Assembly: GCA_002732675.1 (NCBI GenBank)
Contig: NVRR01000215.1
Location: 1-5,626 of the forward strand
From: Sneathiella sp.
GTDB taxonomy: Bacteria; Pseudomonadota; Alphaproteobacteria; Sneathiellales; Sneathiellaceae
Length of the DNA: 5,626 nt
Direction: 5' to 3'
The position numbers were made by a program, and so were the translations under genes. The notes beneath the pieces were generated by a model. The model was not told the origin of the DNA. It was given only the letters and a program-made list of their open reading frames with translations, and ran no database searches. This document shows, piece by piece, positions 1-5,626 of this stretch. How positions within the stretch are numbered: position 1 is the stretch's first letter; the number at the start of each line of letters is the position of its first letter.

Positions 1-1122
1 AAGCAGGTTGGCATGCTGATCATTACCCATGACATGGGGGTGATTGCCGAAATTACGGACCGTGTCGCCGTGATGTACCGTGGTAAACTGGTGGAAGAGG
101 GGACGACGGCGAAAATTCTCGGTAATCCCGACCATCCCTATACCCAGAGCCTGGTCAGCGCCGTGCCGCGGCCCGATATCCGCCTCAAGCGTTTCCCCTT
201 GGTAAATTACATTGAAGAAGAAGGCGAACGGACCAAGGTTCTTGACCTCTCCACCCATTGGCTTGGCAAGGTTCGGGAATTTGATGCCGTGGAAGGTCCG
301 CTTCTCAGCCTTAAAAACCTGGTGATGACGTTTATTACCAAACCGGCGCTCCTCAAGCGCAACAGAATCACTTTTAATGCTGTTGATGACGTGTCCTTCG
401 ATATTGAGCAGGGAGAAGTTTTTGGCCTGGTAGGAGAAAGCGGCAGCGGCAAGTCGACGGTTGCCCGCATGATTTGCAGCCTGTATACGCCGGCGGCCGG
501 AGAGGTGAATTTTGCCGGTACGGATCTGACCAAAATCAAGTCGCAAAACGAGCTTGATTACTACCGCCGTCAGATGCAGATGATTTTCCAGGATCCGTTC
601 TCGTCCCTCAATAGCCGGATGCGGGTGATGGATATCGTCGCCGAGCCGATCCGTTTTCATAAATTGGCCGCTAATAATCGGGAAGTTGAGACTGTTGTCA
701 TGGACCTGCTGGACCATGTGGGTCTGGGCGCGCAGGCAGCTTTGCGGTTTCCCCATGAATTTTCTGGTGGACAGCGTCAGCGAATTTCTATTGCACGGGC
801 CTTGGCGACGCGGCCAAGGTTCCTGATTTGCGATGAGCCGACATCGGCGCTCGATGTTTCTATTCAAGCCCAAATTCTCAACCTTTTGAAAGATTTACAG
901 GAAGAACTTGGCCTGACCATGCTGTTTATTAGCCATGACCTTCCGGTCATCCGCCAGATGTGCGATCGAGTTGGGGTGATGAAAATGGGCAAGCTGGTGG
1001 AAGTCTCGGCGACCGAAGATTTGTTCGAAAACCCCAAGGCCGCCTATACGCGGGAGCTTCTCGACCTGATGCCACGCCTGGATAAACTTTCCCATAAGGG
1101 ACTGGAAGTTGAGGAGGGCTGA
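1..1122 (+). CDS. Peptide-type ABC transporter ATPase, two fused ATPase domains (5' partial)
   Basis: This is the ATP-hydrolysing cytoplasmic subunit of an Opp/Dpp-type importer for peptides or similar solutes. The gene enters from the left edge; 373 codons are visible. Residues 1-34 end a first ATPase domain (switch histidine in ITHDMG), followed by the OppD/F C-terminal motif NPDHPYT. A linker of about 40 residues leads to a complete second domain: Walker A GESGSGKST (145-153), Q-loop FQDPFSSLN with Gln197, signature SGGQRQR (255-261), Walker B FLICDEP (274-280), D-loop SALD and switch His312. A degenerate second C-terminal motif (NPKAAYT) follows. Two modules in one chain correspond to DppD+DppF fused, as in YejF or GsiA, so the full protein should be roughly 540-620 residues. 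The substrate cannot be read from the ATPase. Permease and binding-protein genes would lie upstream, outside the window. It converges on the acetyltransferase locus with a gap of 23 bases. Confidence 0.95.
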   Translation, partial: KQVGMLIITHDMGVIAEITDRVAVMYRGKLVEEGTTAKILGNPDHPYTQSLVSAVPRPDIRLKRFPLVNYIEEEGERTKVLDLSTHWLGKVREFDAVEGPLLSLKNLVMTFITKPALLKRNRITFNAVDDVSFDIEQGEVFGLVGESGSGKSTVARMICSLYTPAAGEVNFAGTDLTKIKSQNELDYYRRQMQMIFQDPFSSLNSRMRVMDIVAEPIRFHKLAANNREVETVVMDLLDHVGLGAQAALRFPHEFSGGQRQRISIARALATRPRFLICDEPTSALDVSIQAQILNLLKDLQEELGLTMLFISHDLPVIRQMCDRVGVMKMGKLVEVSATEDLFENPKAAYTRELLDLMPRLDKLSHKGLEVEEG

Positions 1123-1157
1123 AGGCTCGCTACCTGTGCCGGGTGTCAGAGCTTCAG
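1119..1157. terminator. Weak stem-loop between convergent gene ends
   Basis: An imperfect inverted repeat pairs ctgaaggctc (1119-1128) with gagcttcag (1149-1157), leaving one bulged G and a loop of about 20 bases. It covers the ABC ATPase stop codon and the acetyltransferase stop codon. No T-run follows on either strand, so it is at best a weak or factor-assisted bidirectional terminator. It may be chance. Confidence 0.25.
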
Positions 1158-1614
1158 GTTCATGAAGTAACTATTTGGATCGTCGGTGTAATCCGCGAAG
1201 GGCGCGCATTCGATGAAGCCGTATCGGGCGTAAAAGGACCGTGCCGGCTGGAACCCCGGCTGTGATCCTGTTTCCAAGAAAAGATCCCGGTAGCGACGAT
1301 TTTGTGCGGTTGTAATCGCTTTCGTTAGAAGCGCCGCGGCAATGCCTTTGCCACGATGGGCCGCCGCTGTATGCATGGATTTTATCTCGCCGGCTGCCGT
1401 GTCCAATGCCTTTAACGCGCCACAGCCCATGAGCTGCCCATCCAATTCTGCGCGCCAGAAAGCGATGCTGTCTCCCCGCAACTCGTCGAGGTCCAGGGCA
1501 TGATACACTTTCCGGCGGGGATAAGGAGCGCATGAGTGTCAGATGCGCGTTTAAGAGTGCAATAATTTCAGGAGAATGAAGATCATCCTGCCTGATTATT
1601 AACTCCGCCGTCAT
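1146..1614 (-). pseudogene. GNAT family N-acetyltransferase, frameshifted
   Basis: GNAT enzymes transfer an acetyl group from acetyl-CoA to an amine; the substrate here is unknown. The gene is split over two frames. The first, from the ATG at 1614, gives MTAELIIRQDDL and so on up to SPPESV (37 residues). The second continues from about 1502 with HALDLDELRG to the stop at 1146 (118 residues). Removing one base near 1503 (gta-t-cat to gta-cat) restores SPPESVHALDLDEL, a motif I recognise from this GNAT subfamily, and gives a protein of 155 residues, normal for the family. The acetyl-CoA loop HRGKGIA and the C-terminal ARYGFIECAPFADY and DPNSYFM segments are intact. The ATG overlaps the stop of the upstream peptidase gene (ATGA), which implies translational coupling. 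If the frameshift is real, the product is dead unless translation starts at the GTG at 1508, giving 120 residues that lack the N-terminal strand and helix. A sequencing or assembly error is equally possible. Confidence 0.85.
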
Positions 1615-2696
1615 GTCTCTTTTTCAAGTCCCGCAAGACCCATTCCAATAACAGAAATACCACGTTTCCAGATCATCTCTTTCCAGTCATCTGCGTCACA
1701 ATAGAAAGCATCACGTACCTGTTTTTTGATCGCTTTGCCTTGATCAGATTCAAGGTTACCCTTGATATAGAGCCAGTTATCTGCCCGAAGCGCTTCCAGC
1801 ACTTCAAGGACGGGTATCGTGCCATATTCGAGGGCTACGCATGTATGACTGGCTTTAGGGGCGGATTCGCAAATACCATAATTGATAGTGCCGCGCACAA
1901 TGGCCGATGACGATGTGCCCGCCTCAGGTGAGGTCACATCATCACCATACCAGTCTAGTGCCCGCGATAACCCTGCCGGATCGCCGACATAAATTGGCTC
2001 CTCATAGCCATAAGGACCTAGGCCTGTATGGAAATCGAGCATGGCTAAATGTTTGCAGTCCGCGGCATGGATCGCCACGACCGCACGAAGGGTTTTGTTG
2101 GTCCAGGAAGGCCCAAATCCGCCAAAGAAGAGTCCATCATCATGGATATGTTGCCCTCCGGTTACCGCGGCCTGAAAAATCGAAAGGCCCTTTTCTTCGA
2201 TATAGTCGTCAATTTTCGCCTGGGCAGCTTCAAAGCTCGTCCCCTCCCAATCATCGGGGAGAAGCATGTGGTGGACATCCGCATAGTCCGGATTCTCAGG
2301 CAATGGGGCGTCGAAGTCGAGGAAGTTGCGATTGAGATCGACATTGTCCTCATTGACCCGGCGTAAATGCGAGAAGCCGTGCGGGTTGATGGCATGGATC
2401 ATCAGAACAGCTGTATCATCGGGTAACAGGGTGAGCATATTTTCCGTCAACATTCCGACTTGCACGCCGGAGCCGCAAAACCCTTCGACGCCATGGGTCG
2501 CGGAAGAAAGTATCAGTATCTTCGACGCGGTTTTCGGGCCGATCCGGACCACATCCATATAGAGGTCCTCGCCATTGGCACCCTTGGCGGTGTCATTCAG
2601 ATGACTTTCCACCGTCAAGCCGCGGTTTTCACACGCGCTGAGAAATTTCGTTCTGGCTTCGGCATAATTGGCGGAAAAAAAGTCGGGGATATTCAT
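1611..2696 (-). CDS. DUF2817 / M14-like zinc metallopeptidase
   Basis: This is a probable cytoplasmic zinc carboxypeptidase or amidohydrolase of the M14-like DUF2817 family; its physiological substrate is not known. From the ATG at 2696 it has 361 residues. Visible M14 elements in order are: zinc ligands in SSATHGVEG (His68, Glu71), the substrate-side stretch INPHGFSHLRRVNEDNVDLNRNF (103-125, with Arg112/113 and the N-R pair 122-123), the third zinc ligand in LDFHTGLG (His223), and the likely catalytic glutamate in VALEYGT (Glu290). All key residues are present. There is no signal peptide. A longer frame from a TTG at 2765 adds 23 unconvincing residues. The ATG is preferred because it has AGGA 9 bases upstream and the family-like start MNIPDFFSANYAEAR. 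The gene leads a unit with the acetyltransferase, overlapping it by four bases. Proximity to a peptide transporter ATPase hints at peptide or amide catabolism, but that gene is on the opposite strand, so the link is only suggestive. Confidence 0.9.
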   Translation of the reverse strand: MNIPDFFSANYAEARTKFLSACENRGLTVESHLNDTAKGANGEDLYMDVVRIGPKTASKILILSSATHGVEGFCGSGVQVGMLTENMLTLLPDDTAVLMIHAINPHGFSHLRRVNEDNVDLNRNFLDFDAPLPENPDYADVHHMLLPDDWEGTSFEAAQAKIDDYIEEKGLSIFQAAVTGGQHIHDDGLFFGGFGPSWTNKTLRAVVAIHAADCKHLAMLDFHTGLGPYGYEEPIYVGDPAGLSRALDWYGDDVTSPEAGTSSSAIVRGTINYGICESAPKASHTCVALEYGTIPVLEVLEALRADNWLYIKGNLESDQGKAIKKQVRDAFYCDADDWKEMIWKRGISVIGMGLAGLEKET

Positions 2697-3009
2697 GGGC
2701 GGGTGTCCTGTCGAATGTTTTTGTGTTGCATATCCTACATCATTAAAATCCTGATACGCGAACAATTTTGGTCATCGAACCGACAGTTCATATTTTCGCC
2801 AGATTCAGGGTCTATGGAAGGATGGCTGGGGAAGAGGGAGCGAGGCGGTCGTCTTTTTGCGGAGCGTATTTTACTATTCCCGTCCGCGTAAATATTATTT
2901 TTCCATATATATAAACTGGTATATCGAATAATAATGGTGTAGTAGTAAATGATGGCGCAAAGGTACGCCCACAGCATATTGAAAAGTAGATATTGGAGGA
3001 ATTGTAAAC
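2697..3009. promoter_or_regulatory. Divergent intergenic control region
   Basis: This 313-base stretch separates the peptidase unit (leftward) from the CGNR regulator (rightward), so both promoters should lie here. Frames within it have no credible start, ribosome binding site or protein-like composition, and I see no gene. It holds an AT-rich island at about 2886-2950 that includes an imperfect inverted repeat, tattatt (2893-2899) and aataata (2927-2933), flanking a TATATATAAA run. This could be a promoter with an operator for the rightward gene. For the leftward gene, AT-rich sequence at about 2720-2775 is the likely promoter area, but no clean -35/-10 pair with 16-18 base spacing stands out. 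Confidence 0.5.
2995..3000 (+). promoter_or_regulatory. Ribosome binding site fixing a GTG start
   Basis: GGAGGA sits 9 bases before the GTG at 3010. An in-frame stop lies at 2980-2982, and the first in-frame ATG is at residue 69, inside the conserved domain. The strong Shine-Dalgarno therefore decides the GTG start of the CGNR regulator. Confidence 0.8.
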
Positions 3010-3645
3010 GTGGCCAAGTTGGGAGCTCTTGTCAGGGCCGGTGTTGCAAATACTGAAGGTTTTTATACGCTGGGCGGGCGCCTTGCAATCGATTTTGCGA
3101 ACAGCCATCGGCGTATCGGACACGACCGGGACGGACTTGGCAGCTTTGAAGATCTCCTTAGCTTTCTAAAATCGCATGGCCATCTGCATGAAGACGAAGC
3201 CTCCGACTTGCATATGTTCTTGTTTCAGAATCCTGAACGCTGTCATTCCGTGGTTGAAGCCCTGGTCGGGCTTCGGACGAAATTTCACAATGTACTGACG
3301 AATTCCGCAGGGGGTTGGCCCATTGATCTCGATTTTCTCAATGAGATTAATCAGCGTCTGGAAGCTTTTAAGAGCCATTTGAAAGTCGAGTCAACGGACG
3401 AGGGGATGGCGCTCAAAACCGTTATCTCGGAGCAGGGGCCGGAGAAGCTCGCCTATCCGATTTTAAAAGACATTGCGGATTTCCTCGCCTCCGACCATGT
3501 GGAAAAGACGAAGTCCTGCGCGGGTGACGATTGCGGCCTGTATTTCGTCAACCTGTCACGCAATGGCCGTCGTCGCTGGTGTTCCATGTCAACCTGTGGC
3601 AATCGGGCCAAGGTCAATGCCTATCTCAAGCGTCAGGAAGCATAA
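3010..3645 (+). CDS. CGNR zinc-finger transcriptional regulator (ABATE domain)
   Basis: This is a probable DNA-binding regulator of 211 residues. The N-terminal half carries the ABATE-type domain, recognised by GFYTLGGRLAIDFANS (17-32), a presumed ligand-sensing or stress-response module. The C-terminal end is a typical CGNR zinc finger: Cys170 and Cys175, then LYFVNLSRNGRRRWC with Cys191, and Cys196-Gly-Asn-Arg, followed by AKVNAYLKR. All four cysteines are present, and the basic run SRNGRRRW fits nucleic-acid contact. The length is normal for the family. It starts at a GTG behind a strong ribosome binding site, is transcribed alone, and meets matB tail to tail with nine bases between the stop codons. 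Its target is unknown. The divergently placed peptidase/acetyltransferase unit shares its upstream region and is the simplest candidate, together with autoregulation; this is inference. The ligand is also unknown. Confidence 0.92.
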   Translation: MAKLGALVRAGVANTEGFYTLGGRLAIDFANSHRRIGHDRDGLGSFEDLLSFLKSHGHLHEDEASDLHMFLFQNPERCHSVVEALVGLRTKFHNVLTNSAGGWPIDLDFLNEINQRLEAFKSHLKVESTDEGMALKTVISEQGPEKLAYPILKDIADFLASDHVEKTKSCAGDDCGLYFVNLSRNGRRRWCSMSTCGNRAKVNAYLKRQEA

Positions 3646-3658
3646 TCCTTTGGATTAT
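3642..3658. terminator. Compact hairpin built from two convergent stop codons
   Basis: Perfect 7-base arms ataatcc (3642-3648) and ggattat (3652-3658) flank the loop ttt. The TAA of the CGNR gene (3643-3645) is in the left arm and the TAA of matB (3655-3657, minus strand) is in the right arm. The stem is AT-rich and lacks a following T-run, so any termination would be weak. The symmetry makes it identical on both transcripts. Confidence 0.4.
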
Positions 3659-5172
3659 TCTGCCGCCGCGCGTTCCCGAAGATCTTTTTTCTGAACTTTG
3701 CCCATTGCATTTCGAGGTAGTTGGTCCAGCAGATATACCTGCTTCGGCACCTTGAAATTCGCGAGTTTTTCTTTGACATACAAGATGACGTCGTCAGCAG
3801 TGAGGCCGGGCATTGTTCCGTCGGTAACCACAAAGGCAACCACGGCCTCGCCAAAATCCGGGTGGGCTCGGCCGACAACGGCGCTTTCTTCGATGCCCGG
3901 CATCTCGTCAATAAAGCTTTCTATTTCCTTCGGATAGACGTTATAGCCGCCGCAGATAACCAGGTCCTTTGACCGGCCGACGATGCGATAGTAGTCGTCG
4001 CTGCCTTTTTGGCACATATCGCCGGTGATAAAATAGCCATCGGCCCGAAACTCTGCCGCGGTTTTTTCCGGCATTTTCCAATAGCCTTTGAAGACATTGG
4101 GTCCCTTGATCTCCAATATGCCGATCTCGCCGTCGGCAACAATCTCGCCGCCTTCGCTGGCGATCCTCACGTCATTATCAAGCGGAAAACCGACCGTACC
4201 CGCTTTTCGCAGCCCCTCATAAGGATTGGTGGTGATCATGCCCGCTTCGGTCATGCCGTAACGCTCCAGGATGACATGACCTGTCCGCTCCGAAAAGGCG
4301 TTAAATGTTTCCTCCAACAACGGGGCGGAACCGGCCGTGAAAAGCCGCATATTATGGCAGGCCTCAGTAGTGAAGGCAGGATCGGCCAGTAGCCGCACAT
4401 AAAAGGTGGGGACGCCCATGAACACCGTCGCTTTTGGGAGCTGTTCGATGACGGTTTTGGCGTCAAATTTGGTCAGAAAAATAATCTTGCTGCCATTCAA
4501 GAAGGCACAATGCAGGGCGACGAAGAGACCATGGACGTGAAAAATCGGCAGCGCATGCAAGAGAACATCGCCCGCCTCGAAATGCCAGGCGTTATGCAGC
4601 GATTTGGCGTTGGATATCAGGTTATCGTGGGTGAGCATCGCGCCTTTCGATCGCCCGGTCGTGCCGGAGGTATAGAGGATCGCGGCCAAGTCTTCACCCG
4701 TATTATTATATGTCTCGAAAGTCGTCGGGGATGCCTCCGCCCGGTCGGAGAGACTGCCCTTGCCGTCACCATCGAGGGTGAGAACCTCTTTCACCCCGGC
4801 GGTTCTGGCCAAAACCCTGATTTCATCAAGGGACGCAGGATCGCAGACCATCAGAGTCGGCGACGCGTCGCGCAAAAAATATTCGATTTCCGCAGCCTTA
4901 TAGGCTGTGTTGAGAGGAAGATACACCAGGCCCGCCCGAAGACAGGCAAGATAGAGGATAACCGCCTCAACGGTTTTACCGACCTGAACGGCAACACGAT
5001 CGCCGGGCTTTGCCCCAAGCTCCGTCATCAGATGGGCCATCTGCGCTGACTTTGAGATGATTTCCGCAAAACTCCAGGGCTGGATATCGGGCCCTTCGAA
5101 AGCGGTTTGATGCCGGTCAGAGGGAAAACGGGATTCAAAAAGCGAGTAAAGATTGGTGTTGGACATATACAT
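3655..5172 (-). CDS. matB: Malonyl-CoA synthetase (malonate--CoA ligase)
   Basis: This cytoplasmic AMP-forming ligase makes malonyl-CoA from malonate, CoA and ATP via malonyl-AMP, the activation step of malonate catabolism. The chain is 505 residues; rhizobial MatB is about the same size. Motifs in order are: the ATP loop YTSGTTGRSKG (167-177), FHVHG (211-215), the ILERYGMTE block (301-309) in which MatB enzymes use an arginine near the malonate carboxylate, TNPYEG (315-320), TGD (383-385), GRSKDLVICGGYNVYPKE (399-416), and the C-terminal PRNAMGKVQKKDL with catalytic Lys492. The stretches AVQVGKTVEAVILYLACLRAG and VYLPLNTAY are also strongly MatB-like. A start at the second ATG (5166, MSNTNLYSLF) is equally possible and resembles other MatB N-termini; neither start has a strong Shine-Dalgarno. 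It lies 12-18 bases downstream of a GntR/FCD regulator on the same strand and is likely co-transcribed with it. A malonyl-CoA decarboxylase (matA) and a malonate transporter are not in the window. Other acyl-CoA ligases are possible but less likely. Confidence 0.93.
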   Translation of the reverse strand: MYMSNTNLYSLFESRFPSDRHQTAFEGPDIQPWSFAEIISKSAQMAHLMTELGAKPGDRVAVQVGKTVEAVILYLACLRAGLVYLPLNTAYKAAEIEYFLRDASPTLMVCDPASLDEIRVLARTAGVKEVLTLDGDGKGSLSDRAEASPTTFETYNNTGEDLAAILYTSGTTGRSKGAMLTHDNLISNAKSLHNAWHFEAGDVLLHALPIFHVHGLFVALHCAFLNGSKIIFLTKFDAKTVIEQLPKATVFMGVPTFYVRLLADPAFTTEACHNMRLFTAGSAPLLEETFNAFSERTGHVILERYGMTEAGMITTNPYEGLRKAGTVGFPLDNDVRIASEGGEIVADGEIGILEIKGPNVFKGYWKMPEKTAAEFRADGYFITGDMCQKGSDDYYRIVGRSKDLVICGGYNVYPKEIESFIDEMPGIEESAVVGRAHPDFGEAVVAFVVTDGTMPGLTADDVILYVKEKLANFKVPKQVYLLDQLPRNAMGKVQKKDLRERAAAE

Positions 5173-5184
5173 ATCTTTTGTAAA

Positions 5185-5200
5185 TCAGGCGCTTGCCTGA
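5185..5200 (-). repeat. Perfect palindrome at the end of the GntR gene, upstream of matB
   Basis: The arms tcaggc (5185-5190) and gcctga (5195-5200) flank gctt. The palindrome includes the stop codon of the regulator and ends 12 bases before the first possible matB start. On the minus-strand transcript it is a 6-base GC-rich stem followed by TTTAC, too short for a firm terminator. It might tune read-through into matB, stabilise the mRNA, or be chance. Confidence 0.35.
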
Positions 5201-5625
5201 AGAAAATGAGGGGGAAGGGTGGCGAGAAAATCGGTAAAACGCTCGCCCTGAATGGCCACATGTTCGCGGGTGAGTTTTTCCGCCAAAGCAGGATCGCCTG
5301 CGAGGATGGCAGCTACGAGACCACCATGCTCGTCCGAAGAGGACGCCATACGGCCCGGAATACGGACCTGAAGCCGTCGATGCGGTGCCAGCCGCCGCCG
5401 AAGTTCCCGCGTCTGTCTTTCTAGAAAACTGTTATGGCTCGCCTGATAAATCAGGTTATGGAGTTGGACATTTAGCTCATAATATTCATCGTGATGATCG
5501 CCCTCTGCCAGGGTATCGCAGGCCTCATGGGCTTTTTTCAGCGCTTGCTTTTCCTCCGGTGTAATGCGCCGCGCCGCCAGCCCCGGCGATGATGAGTTTA
5601 TATCCGGCGGCTTTGGCCCCCATGG
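5185..5625 (-). CDS. GntR family (FadR/FCD) regulator, C-terminal part only, likely MatR-like
   Basis: This is a ligand-sensing domain of a GntR-family repressor. From about 5580 to the stop there are 131 recognisable residues: LAARRITPEEKQALKKAHEA, then YYELNVQLHNLIYQASHN, an arginine-rich helix, SSDEHGGLVAAILAGDPALAEK and REHVAIQGERF. These match FCD helices, with the usual metal or ligand positions visible as Asn (5470-5472), His (5458-5460), His (5326-5328) and His (5260-5262). Its position directly before matB, same strand, matches the known pairing of MatR with malonate genes, so malonate is the likely effector (inference). Upstream of 5580 the frame stays open to the edge but reads PWGPKPPDINSSSPG, rich in proline and serine and unlike the helix expected there. 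In another frame the same bases encode a PurE fragment, so real homology stops near the junction and the winged-helix DNA-binding domain is absent from this window. Confidence 0.85.
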   Translation of the reverse strand, partial: PWGPKPPDINSSSPGLAARRITPEEKQALKKAHEACDTLAEGDHHDEYYELNVQLHNLIYQASHNSFLERQTRELRRRLAPHRRLQVRIPGRMASSSDEHGGLVAAILAGDPALAEKLTREHVAIQGERFTDFLATLPPHFLQASA

Positions 5626-5626
5626 C
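5564..5626 (-). pseudogene. purE: Fragment of PurE (5-(carboxyamino)imidazole ribonucleotide mutase)
   Basis: Minus-strand codons from 5626 to 5564 read AMGAKAAGYKLIIAGAGGAAH. This closely resembles the conserved PurE segment G(A/S)xAxG(Y/F)(K/Q)VIIAGAGGAAHLPGM, which forms part of the active site of this purine biosynthesis enzyme. The match ends abruptly: after GGAAH the frame gives YTGGKAS, not LPGM. Just 21 residues are visible and the frame differs from that of the adjoining GntR gene. No purK or other purine gene is in view. It is recognised from memory of the motif, not from a search. A chance resemblance in a GC-rich stretch is possible but unlikely over about 14 contiguous residues. 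Confidence 0.6.

Noticed and set aside
1171..1500. Continuation of the acetyltransferase N-terminal frame to a 147-codon product
   Set aside because: After SPPESV the sequence becomes Arg/Gly/Pro-rich with no GNAT resemblance, while the other frame keeps full GNAT homology.
1907..2366. Plus-strand frames of 142 and 105 codons opposite the peptidase
   Set aside because: They lie entirely antisense to catalytic-domain codons, and their composition (His/Pro/Arg-rich) is typical of shadow frames.
2697..2765. TTG-started N-terminal extension of the peptidase by 23 residues
   Set aside because: The extension has no family resemblance, and the ATG at 2696 has an AGGA at proper spacing.
2810..2875. 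Possible terminator or small RNA around the GC-rich stretch with a T-run (gtcttttt)
   Set aside because: No stable inverted repeat precedes the T-run on either strand.
2735..2977. 80-codon minus-strand frame in the intergenic region
   Set aside because: It has no ribosome binding site, a biased Tyr/Ile start from the AT-rich island, and overlaps the peptidase start. It does not look like a protein.
4510..5049. 179-codon plus-strand frame opposite matB
   Set aside because: It is antisense to conserved MatB codons, has no recognisable domain and no ribosome binding site; a shadow of the GC-rich matB gene.
1..5626. Mobile element, CRISPR array, tRNA/rRNA or phage/defence module
   Set aside because: No repeats in arrays, transposase or integrase motifs, cloverleaf sequences or known defence domains could be seen.

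Overview
The window reads as a piece of an alphaproteobacterial chromosome, possibly a short metagenomic contig. This is inferred from a fused two-domain dipeptide-type ABC ATPase, a malonyl-CoA synthetase of the rhizobial MatB type next to a GntR/FCD regulator, moderately GC-rich genes, and genes packed with gaps of only about 10-25 bases. Taxonomy cannot be fixed from the sequence alone.

Layout: (1) 1-1122, plus strand: the C-terminal part of a peptide/nickel-type ABC transporter ATPase with two ATPase modules fused in one chain. The gene enters from the left edge. (2) 1146-2696, minus strand: a two-gene unit, with a DUF2817/M14-like zinc peptidase first and a GNAT acetyltransferase second. 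The two are joined by an ATGA stop/start overlap. The acetyltransferase reading frame is broken by one extra base near position 1503. (3) 2697-3009: an AT-rich divergent control region. (4) 3010-3645, plus strand: a CGNR zinc-finger regulator with an ABATE domain, a GTG start and a strong ribosome binding site. (5) 3655-5172, minus strand: malonyl-CoA synthetase (matB), tail to tail with the regulator. A small perfect hairpin contains both stop codons. (6) 5185 to the right edge, minus strand: the C-terminal FCD domain of a GntR-family regulator directly upstream of matB, matching the known pairing of a MatR-type regulator with malonate genes.

The last ~60 bases are odd. They read in another frame as a piece of PurE (a purine biosynthesis mutase), and the join to the GntR gene falls in about 17 bases that make sense in both genes. 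This looks like a chimeric junction, either an assembly artefact or a microhomology recombination, and it costs the regulator its DNA-binding half.

Functionally the window combines peptide uptake (ABC ATPase), possible amide or peptide hydrolysis (M14-like enzyme) and malonate activation (MatB plus regulator). It looks like ordinary accessory metabolism. I see no mobile element, RNA gene, CRISPR array or defence-like system. The two points worth attention are the frameshift and the PurE/GntR junction.
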